A program made the position numbers and the translations under genes. Below, piece by piece: positions 54,495 through 60,755 of a stretch of DNA of 64,000 nucleotides. The stretch spans positions 8,792 through 72,791 of the forward strand of contig DASVOE010000079.1 in NCBI GenBank assembly GCA_036383515.1. Direction: 5' to 3'. The notes under the pieces were generated by a model that saw nothing but the letters and a program-made list of their open reading frames with translations, was not told the DNA's origin and made no database searches. How positions within the stretch are numbered: position 1 is the first letter of the stretch; every line of letters begins with the position of its first letter. Source of the stretch: CADEDV01 sp036383515. Lineage in GTDB: Bacteria > Bacteroidota > Bacteroidia > Chitinophagales > Chitinophagaceae.

Positions 54495-54923
54495 ATGAGA
54501 AAATTAACAGTAGTACCAAGAATTGGCGACAAAAGTTTTCAGATAATTGAAGATATTGTAGGTAGTAAATTTTCTGATAATTTTAAAGCCATCATGAAGG
54601 GATATGCAGGGCTTAATGTATTTGAAAATATATATCGAGACCGAGATAATAATATTTGGGCTTTAGGATCGTTTGATAATTTTACTTCTATATATGAACT
54701 AACTAAAGAATTTATTCAAAATTACAAACGCAAATTAATTCCCTTTGCGTATGATCCAGGAGGCTGGCATTTTTGTTTATGTATGGATGAGGGAGTAGAT
54801 TATGGTAAAATAATTATCAACCGATGGACAGATCATTTACCTAAGGAGCAGTTTTTAATAATTGCTGATAGCTTTGAAGAGTTCATTAATGGATTAAAAC
54901 GGGAAGATGAAATTGGAAAATGA
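54495..54923 (+). CDS. SUKH-family (SMI1/KNR4) immunity protein 1
   Basis: A 142-residue cytosolic protein of the SMI1/KNR4 (SUKH) type. It has FSDNFKAIMKGYAGLNVFEN near residue 30, the strand-loop IPFAYDPGGWHFCLCMD near 90, and a final helix LIIADSFEEFINGL. SUKH proteins are common immunity proteins of bacterial toxin systems, and they are usually encoded behind their toxin gene. Here the toxin survives only as a tail remnant just upstream. It closely resembles SUKH 2 (55435-55857) along its whole length, including the start MRKLT and the segment YKRKLIPFAYDPG, so the two arose by duplication. Confidence 0.82.
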   Translation: MRKLTVVPRIGDKSFQIIEDIVGSKFSDNFKAIMKGYAGLNVFENIYRDRDNNIWALGSFDNFTSIYELTKEFIQNYKRKLIPFAYDPGGWHFCLCMDEGVDYGKIIINRWTDHLPKEQFLIIADSFEEFINGLKREDEIGK

Positions 54924-55049
54924 GGTAAATCTATTAATGTATTAAAAACATTTCCGTAGTTGTTAGTGTAGTGCCGAACTGGTTAGAAAGTCAACGTCCT
55001 TTTTTGCACTTGTTGATGTTCGGATGAAGCCTGTTAAAGAATCTTGCCG

Positions 55050-55078
55050 CCCTTGCTGTGTGTTTTCACCAGCAAGGG
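55050..55078. repeat. REP-like hairpin, third copy
   Basis: CCCTTGCTG (55050-55058) pairs with CAGCAAGGG (55070-55078), with GTTTTC in the loop. The stem and loop resemble those at 54066-54093 and 56408-56434. A RAYT transposase fragment starts 56 bases downstream. Confidence 0.6.
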
Positions 55079-55133
55079 ATTCGATTATATTTATAAATTG
55101 CTATAGTTATGTGTAGCAAAGACTGATCGATAG

Positions 55134-55301
55134 TCTCCACAAATAAAGTTTGATTTGCAGAAACGCAATCCTGTATTCCTGGAAGAGTTTCGGTTAGATG
55201 CAGCAGACAGGAGGTTTCAATTTTGGGATCGCAGCCCATTGAGCATTGATCTGTACAGTAAGGATGTGTATTTTCAGAAGATGAACTATATCACTCATTA
55301 A
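55134..55301 (+). pseudogene. Fragment of a REP-associated tyrosine transposase (RAYT, IS200-like)
   Basis: One frame encodes NPVFLEEFRLDAADRRFQFW and then DRSPLSIDLYSKDVYFQKMN with YITH before a stop. This is the C-terminal third of a Y1-type REP-element transposase, whose members end this region with QFWERNPLSIDLYS...QKLDYIHNNP. Neither the catalytic tyrosine-histidine region nor a start codon is present, and the frame breaks after YITH, so it is a decayed relic. It lies next to REP-like hairpins, the substrates of this transposase class. Confidence 0.72.
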
Positions 55302-55350
55302 TGGAAAAGTTTATTGTACCATGTAATTCGTCGAAAGTTCGGCTCACTAA

Positions 55351-55431
55351 GGCACAAATGTGACTGGTATGCAGCATAGTGGTTCTGTAGCTCAATGGAA
55401 AGCCTATTTTGGAATATTAAATTATCCTTGA
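55351..55431 (+). pseudogene. Toxin-tail remnant in front of SUKH gene 2
   Basis: The frame reads GTNVTGMQHSGSVAQWKAYF followed by GILNYP and a stop. It is preceded by an in-frame TAA, so no intact gene remains. The ending matches the remnant at 54309-54476. The stop lies three bases before the SUKH 2 start codon, the usual toxin-to-immunity spacing. Confidence 0.5.
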
Positions 55432-55434
55432 TAA

Positions 55435-55857
55435 ATGAGAAAATTAACCATTAGTCCCAGAATGGGAGAAGCGAGCGTACAAATGTTAGAACAAATTGTA
55501 GGAGAAAAATTCTCTGAAAATTTTAGAGAGTTTTTAAAAGAAAACTCGGGCTTAAGTCACTATGAAAACATTTTTATTGATAAAGACGGAACCCGCTGGC
55601 AAATTCAGCAATATAATATGTTCAAAGATCTGTATGGTTTGACAGAAGAATTTTTAAAGACGTATAAACGAAAACTAATTCCGTTTGCTTACGATCCCGG
55701 GAGATGGCATTTTTGTCTTTGCTTCGATCCTGGTGATGATTATGGTGCTATCATTGTTAATCGTTGGACTGACCATTTGCCAGAGGAACAGTTTTTAAAA
55801 ATAGCAGATAATTTTGAACACTTTATTGATAACTTGAAACGTCAGAGTGAAGTTTAA
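55435..55857 (+). CDS. SUKH-family (SMI1/KNR4) immunity protein 2
   Basis: A 140-residue protein closely similar to SUKH 1: same opening MRKLT, FSENFREFLKENSGLSHYEN, YKRKLIPFAYDPGRWHFCLC and the closing IADNFEHFIDNLKRQ. It should be a cytosolic immunity protein protecting against a toxin related to the one matched by SUKH 1. It starts three bases behind a toxin-tail remnant, and SUKH 3 begins at or just after its stop. Sequence differences between the copies concentrate in the first half, which may reflect different toxin partners. Confidence 0.82.
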   Translation: MRKLTISPRMGEASVQMLEQIVGEKFSENFREFLKENSGLSHYENIFIDKDGTRWQIQQYNMFKDLYGLTEEFLKTYKRKLIPFAYDPGRWHFCLCFDPGDDYGAIIVNRWTDHLPEEQFLKIADNFEHFIDNLKRQSEV

Positions 55858-55867
55858 TAGCTGGTAC

Positions 55868-56308
55868 ATGAAAGCCGTTAAGAATTTTGAAAGTATGATG
55901 GAATTAACGATAGAGGATAGAATCTCTCAATTTGAAATTGATTTTATAGAAAAAGATTTTGGAATAAATATCCCGGGAGAAATTGTACTTTTTTTAAAAA
56001 AGTATTCTGGTATGAGCGTTAAGGAAAAGGTTTTTTATTTTAGGGAAAAGTCGGTTGAATTTATAGTAAATGAATTTATGTCCTTTACCCGGGTATATGA
56101 TTTGGCAAAATCTCTTTTTGGGCAAAACATCAGACTGTTTCCTTTTGCAAATGATCCCAATGGGATGAACTATTTTATTTCATTTGAAGAAGCCAGTTAT
56201 TTAAAAATAGGTGTTCTTGCGATTGATCTATCCAAAGATTTTATAATAATTGCAGCGAGTTTTGAAGAATTTATTAATGGATTAAAAAGAGAAGATGGGG
56301 TGCAGTAA
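55868..56308 (+). CDS. SUKH-like immunity protein 3
   Basis: A 146-residue protein, a more distant member of the same family. It has an IPGEIVLFLKKYSGMSVKEK segment, then RLFPFANDPNGMNYFISFEE, and ends IIAASFEEFINGLKREDG, nearly the same end as SUKH 1. The ATG at 55868 was chosen; a GTG at 55847 would overlap the end of SUKH 2. No toxin remnant separates it from SUKH 2, so it may have been added to the array as a bare immunity gene. It is followed by the second copy of the duplicated segment. Confidence 0.75.
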   Translation: MKAVKNFESMMELTIEDRISQFEIDFIEKDFGINIPGEIVLFLKKYSGMSVKEKVFYFREKSVEFIVNEFMSFTRVYDLAKSLFGQNIRLFPFANDPNGMNYFISFEEASYLKIGVLAIDLSKDFIIIAASFEEFINGLKREDGVQ

Positions 56309-56405
56309 GTGATCCTAAAGAGTGATCTTTTTAATTTCGCTGAGTGAGGAAACGATTAATCAGGGTATGGATTTTTTCAATCAGCGGGGAATTAAATTTT
56401 TTACG

Positions 56406-56674
56406 CCGTTGCTGGTGTTTTCTTCCACCGGCAAACTAACTATAATTAATCCCGGTCATGGGGCAGAAATCTCCAGTTATCAATTTCTATTTCATAGAAT
56501 AGAGCGGAAGAGTATTTATATTCTCCAGGCAATGTACCTGACCTTACAGGGTACCCTCGTTGTCCATGGTGTTCCTTAGATGAATGGAAATGACAGCTGA
56601 ATAAATAAAAAAAGCTGAATCGTTATCCTTCGTTTAAACGAAGGATCGACTTTGCGAAAGCCGTCAATTTGCAG
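56406..56674. repeat. Duplicated intergenic segment, copy 2, with REP-like hairpin
   Basis: Begins with GTTGCTGGTG (56408-56417) pairing imperfectly with CACCGGCAA (56426-56434), contains a 22-base perfect palindrome at 56625-56646 (ATCCTTCGTTTAAACGAAGG and two more bases), and ends GCCGTCAATTTGCAG. It corresponds to copy 1 at 54064-54265. An 85-codon frame with a GTG start at 56322 runs through it but has no support as a gene. Confidence 0.75.
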
Positions 56675-56952
56675 AAGCTAAACTACATTAATAACAATCT
56701 TGTATAAGTCGGCATTGCTCATAAATCGAAGTATATTTATATAACAGTACAAGAGATTATTTCCATGCTAAGAAATACAGGTTGTCTTAGTAAATTGCTT
56801 TTACGACTTCCTTGAAGCCTATGCATAGCCGCAGACTAAGCATAAAAACCCTACAGTTTGTTACATTTCTTATTGATTTCGTTGAGGTAGAAGACTAAGA
56901 ACAACTTAGGATTAAAAAAATACCGTGGAATGGTTCTAACTAAAATAACTAT
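56675..56952. other. AT-rich spacer before the 125-residue gene
   Basis: No gene, hairpin or promoter box was recognised. All frames contain several stops. It may hold further decayed toxin DNA, but I see nothing to prove it. Confidence 0.4.
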
Positions 56953-57330
56953 ATGAAATCAAATACAGAAATTTTAAATGAGTTTGGCAGGCTAGCCATA
57001 CAAGATTGCTTTGATCCCTGCATGGGTAATATGGATAGTTTAAGAAAGCGTAGTGATCCCCCTGAGATATTTAAAGATTATGTACGCTTATTTCAAAGCA
57101 TTAGCGATGAAGACTATCAAATCTTAAGACGGTATCTTAAAGAAAACCTTAGATCGCTGATGTTTAATTTTTTAAGAATATTTGAGGAACACCAGGAGTT
57201 TAAGATTGTGTACACCCATGGTGAAAAAGAAATTAATCTACTAGATACCAGTGAAATGCTAAAAGCTGAACCTATAATAGAAAATGGCTGGATAAACAAG
57301 TTTAGCAAACAAATTAATAACAAGGAGTAA
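56953..57330 (+). CDS. Small cytosolic protein, possible immunity protein
   Basis: A 125-residue protein with no signal peptide. It is mostly helical by appearance (EILNEFGRLAIQDCFDPCMG, ILRRYLKENLRSLMFNFLRI) with a short beta hairpin near residue 90 (EFKIVYTHGEKEINLL). I do not recognise the family. Its size, low GC content and place in an array of immunity genes and toxin relics suggest another immunity gene, but no toxin tail precedes it. It is followed by a frameshifted gene 46 bases downstream on the same strand. Confidence 0.5.
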   Translation: MKSNTEILNEFGRLAIQDCFDPCMGNMDSLRKRSDPPEIFKDYVRLFQSISDEDYQILRRYLKENLRSLMFNFLRIFEEHQEFKIVYTHGEKEINLLDTSEMLKAEPIIENGWINKFSKQINNKE

Positions 57331-57376
57331 TGTCCCGATCAAATGACATTAAATCGATTGATTCAATTTTTGCAGA

Positions 57377-57681
57377 ATGACCGATTTAATCAGTGAAGAA
57401 GAACTCAATAGGGAATTTGATAATACTGAATTCACGGAGGAATTCAACCCGATTTTTACAGCGAAGAAGAAACCAAGAAGTGTTTCGATTATTATGCCTT
57501 GCTTACGTATCATTCTGATGAGTCTAAAAATATTGATCCGATTACCGTTTACTATAACCGTTACTACTGGTATTTGAGATTTTATAATAGCTATCTCCGT
57601 TTCAAGGGAAGCGATGATTTGAATTTACAGCAGGTTGAATACCGTATATTAGAAGACGAAGGAAGTTACCCTAAAGGATAA
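57377..57681 (+). pseudogene. Frameshifted small gene
   Basis: The first frame starts MTDLISEEELNREFDNTEFT. From about base 57440 the protein-like reading moves to another frame, giving QPDFYSEEETKKCFDYYALL and continuing through ITVYYNRYYWYLRFYNSYLR to EDEGSYPKG. Joined, the two would form about 100 residues. The shift leaves a 66-codon and a 60-codon frame. I do not recognise the family. It is probably another broken accessory gene of the immunity array; a sequencing error is the alternative. Confidence 0.5.
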
Positions 57682-57743
57682 AAATAAGGTAATGAGAGAT
57701 TGCAATAAATCGAGATAAACGAGATGGATGATATGGAGAATTG

Positions 57744-57766
57744 AAGGGCTTTCCAGAAGCCCTTTT
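57744..57766 (+). terminator. Terminator closing the toxin/immunity region
   Basis: An eight-pair stem AAGGGCTT with AAGCCCTT around a five-base loop, ending in TTTT. It lies 63 bases past the frameshifted gene and separates the immunity array from the beta-propeller genes. Confidence 0.75.
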
Positions 57767-57928
57767 CTATTGGACAAAAGTGAATCAAAGAACGTGTGAT
57801 GAATGAATTTGATCTTAGCTTATTTGTTTTTGAATAAACTATTGCAACTCTAGATCCCTCACAAACCAGCTAAGATATTTTATCCTTTAAACGGAATACC
57901 CGGAACTACTCAGCCCTTTTAGTTAAAA

Positions 57929-57958
57929 AACGTTAGCGCTTTATCGATAACGTTCTCG
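57929..57958. promoter_or_regulatory. Cluster of CpG-centred palindromes, possible operator
   Basis: AACGTT occurs at 57929-57934 and again at 57949-57954, 20 bases apart. Between them is TTATCGATAA (57941-57950), a perfect palindrome, and CGATAACGTTCTCG (57945-57958) is palindromic but for one pair. CpG-centred palindromes are typical of LacI-family operators. The cluster lies about 155 bases upstream of the first beta-propeller gene. Confidence 0.4.
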
Positions 57959-58113
57959 GCTTTTTATATAGCCCAGCCTGATAAGTTAGAATAATTTGTA
58001 GTTATTTTTCCATAGCCCATTTAATGTTGCTGAACAAATAACTATGTATTAAGTATACCTGGTCCTACGATTATAAAAGTCTTGCTATAATTTTTCAACC
58101 CAAAACTCTTAAA

Positions 58114-60693
58114 ATGGAAATTTCAATTTTTAAAGATGCTCCCCCTAAAATTTTCTGGTCAAAAAGAAAAGGATCGGCCAATATGACCCACATCGGGATG
58201 TATTTTTATATAACGGTAATTGTTTTCTTCGTTACTAACTTTCATGCGGTTTCGCAATCTAAAAATGTTCCTCCCGCTTCATCTTATATAGCTACAGAAA
58301 TTCAAAGCGTAAAAGGTGGTCTTACGTATGGACTTAGCATACAACAAAACACTTCTGAAATTTATGCAGCAGCCGAAACCATGAGAGGCGGTTTTTTTGG
58401 CGCAGCGCATGACCCTAATAATGGCACCTGGAAAAGTGATGACATGGGCAAAAACTGGCACCGTATTGGACCGGGTGGTGGTAACGTTAAAGTTAGCCAG
58501 ACTGATCCTAACGTGATCTATTCGAATGATCGGTATGGAATTTACAAAACGATTGATGGAGGGAAAAACTGGACAACCATCAATGATAAAATGTGGGCTG
58601 TAGGTTATAAAGGTCTTGATGTATTTGCCAAAGATGGTAATATAGTATATGCAGGTGGAAAAGATTGGCTTGGCATTTCCCGTGATGGCGGCAAAACCTG
58701 GACAGATAATCCTTTGCCAAAGGATACTGCAGGAAAACCGGCTCGTATCCAGGTTATCCAAATACATCCTACAAATCCAAATATTGTTTACCTGGCGTTT
58801 TATGATGGTGCAAAAAATGGAATATGGAAAACAACTGATGCAGGTAAAACATTTACCCTGTTGCATGCCAGTGGTTCACGGGCTATGAGTCTTTCTCCCA
58901 GCAATCCTGATGTATTATATTGTGGTGATGCAGTTACTCATGACGGGGGAAAAACATGGCTGAACTTTCAGTCGGAAGGTACTGGACCATGGTGTATTCT
59001 CGTTCACCCAACTAATCCTGAAGTAGCTTATTATTCACGGCCGGGTGCAGCAGTTTGGCGTACAAAAAATGGCGGTAAATCATTCGCAACTATTCTTGGC
59101 GTTGAGCATAATCTTGATGGCACGGAAGTAGAAGCGATGGCAATAGATATAAAACATGACAGATTTTGGGTAGGAGGTGACAGGATTTGGAAGGGTGAAC
59201 AGGCTTCTTCAGGTCAAATGAGCCTGGTAAGATCTGATGATGGTTATCATGTTATCAGCATAGCTGATATTATAAGTACGCCATTCTCTGTATGGGCGCC
59301 AAGCGATGCACAGGGAACGCATTTTACTACAGATGGAAAAACATGGACCACCAACTCTATGGGAATGCAGGCCCAGGAAGCATTGCATCGCATTGCTCCC
59401 TCACCCAAAAATCCTAAAGTAATTTATGCAGGTCATGAAACAAGGTTGTATAAAAGTGAAGATGGTGGAACAACATGGTTCGGTATTCTTGGCAGTTGGT
59501 TTCCCTATTGCAGAATTGATCCTAACGATGATAACATCATCTATGTTTCAGGAAACAGCGGGAAAGGGGATATGAGCCGTTCAATCAATGGTGGTGAAAC
59601 CTTTCAACAATTAGGAAAAGGCACCTTCCTGGCATTAGATGGAAAGAATAATGCAATTTATGCTGAAACTCCCGACGGCTTTATGGTTTCTCATAACCAC
59701 GCCGAAACCTTTACAAAAGTTTCTGATGAAAAAGGATTGGGAGATTTTTTCTTAACACCTGCCAATACTAAACTGATGTTTAGCGCAAGGGCGCTTGGTG
59801 GTTTATATCGCAGTACTGATGGTGGTGTGACCTGGAATAAATTACCTGTTGAATTAAAAGGCCCTACCCGTTTTGCTCAATCAGGTGATGGTGCTATCTG
59901 GATGTCTGATCTGGCAACAGGAACAGCTCGTTCTTTTGACAACGGCAATACCTGGGAAAAAGTTTGGGATGGGTTTGGTGCATTAGCATCAGATCCATGG
60001 AATAAGAATTCGTTATACATGGGAACCCGTGGTGGTATCTGGTGGCTTCATCCTAAAACTGTTCAGCGTAAAGAAACCATGAATGAATTCAAAGCAATTG
60101 ACGGATCTAAGAAGACCATTCCTTTCTCTGATGGGATATTTGCCAATCGTTCTAATGCAAAATATATACTTACGAAAGATGTTGTTCTTAAAGGAAAAGT
60201 ACATGACCTGGTAATGATGCCGCGTGGATTGAAGAACGTAACGTTTGACGGGCAGGGGCATAATGTTACGATAACCGGTGGTAATACTTTTTTCGGAGAT
60301 GACCTGGAAAATATCACGATTGAAAATTTCCATTTCATTCATCCTGCTACAGGAGATAACAGTCCTGTATTGTACCTGGGGCATGGTCGCAACATCACTA
60401 TCAGAAACTGCACTTTCGATGTTACCCCTGATTTTGTAGCTGGGAGAACAGGAGTTGGTACGGAGATTGAAACCCGTGGGTTGTTTACCGACAATGTAAT
60501 AATAGAGAACTGCACGTTTAAAACTCCCGGCAGGGCACCTTTAATTTACGGAAATGGTAAGCACATTATTCGCAATTGCACTTTCGATGGAAATCGCCAG
60601 ACAAATATTCTTCTTACAGAGGCCGATGGTTCTGTGATAGAGAAAAATAACAATATAGGCGCTGCGACTGTTCATGTAAGCTATTTAAAATAA
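58114..60693 (+). CDS. Secreted Asp-box (BNR) propeller plus beta-helix protein, copy 1
   Basis: An 859-residue protein. The hydrophobic export signal lies at about 27-47 (YFYITVIVFFVTNFHAVSQ), so the real start may be the ATG at 58183. Residues about 50-640 hold at least ten Asp-box (SxDxGxTW) motifs, for example SDDMGKNWH, TIDGGKNWT, SRDGGKTWT, TKNGGKSFA and STDGGVTWN, the pattern of sialidase/VPS10/GH74-type propellers. Residues about 680-859 form a right-handed beta-helix with NVTFDGQGHNVTITGG, ENITIENFHF and NITIRNCTFDV repeats. It probably acts on or binds a polysaccharide outside the cell; no catalytic residues can be assigned. No T9SS sorting domain is present. Copies 2 and 3 follow in tandem. 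Confidence 0.8.
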   Translation: MEISIFKDAPPKIFWSKRKGSANMTHIGMYFYITVIVFFVTNFHAVSQSKNVPPASSYIATEIQSVKGGLTYGLSIQQNTSEIYAAAETMRGGFFGAAHDPNNGTWKSDDMGKNWHRIGPGGGNVKVSQTDPNVIYSNDRYGIYKTIDGGKNWTTINDKMWAVGYKGLDVFAKDGNIVYAGGKDWLGISRDGGKTWTDNPLPKDTAGKPARIQVIQIHPTNPNIVYLAFYDGAKNGIWKTTDAGKTFTLLHASGSRAMSLSPSNPDVLYCGDAVTHDGGKTWLNFQSEGTGPWCILVHPTNPEVAYYSRPGAAVWRTKNGGKSFATILGVEHNLDGTEVEAMAIDIKHDRFWVGGDRIWKGEQASSGQMSLVRSDDGYHVISIADIISTPFSVWAPSDAQGTHFTTDGKTWTTNSMGMQAQEALHRIAPSPKNPKVIYAGHETRLYKSEDGGTTWFGILGSWFPYCRIDPNDDNIIYVSGNSGKGDMSRSINGGETFQQLGKGTFLALDGKNNAIYAETPDGFMVSHNHAETFTKVSDEKGLGDFFLTPANTKLMFSARALGGLYRSTDGGVTWNKLPVELKGPTRFAQSGDGAIWMSDLATGTARSFDNGNTWEKVWDGFGALASDPWNKNSLYMGTRGGIWWLHPKTVQRKETMNEFKAIDGSKKTIPFSDGIFANRSNAKYILTKDVVLKGKVHDLVMMPRGLKNVTFDGQGHNVTITGGNTFFGDDLENITIENFHFIHPATGDNSPVLYLGHGRNITIRNCTFDVTPDFVAGRTGVGTEIETRGLFTDNVIIENCTFKTPGRAPLIYGNGKHIIRNCTFDGNRQTNILLTEADGSVIEKNNNIGAATVHVSYLK

Positions 60694-60755
60694 ACTATAA
60701 CACAAACCAGCGGAGTTGTTTGGAAGATCAGTTTAAGAATTTAAAAAAACTATAG

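Larger units (their letters stand above)
57682..58113. other. Intergenic region before the beta-propeller array
   Basis: Contains a terminator at 57744-57766 and a group of CpG-centred palindromes at 57929-57958, described separately. No gene was seen, and no exact TAnnTTTG box was found. Confidence 0.55.

Noticed and set aside
56322..56579. 85-codon frame with a GTG start in the duplicated segment
   Set aside because: The other copy of the segment does not keep the frame, and the translation resembles no family I know.
58279..58866. 195-codon open frame antisense to propeller copy 1
   Set aside because: Shadow of a strongly coding gene; cysteine/isoleucine-rich translation with no recognisable domain.
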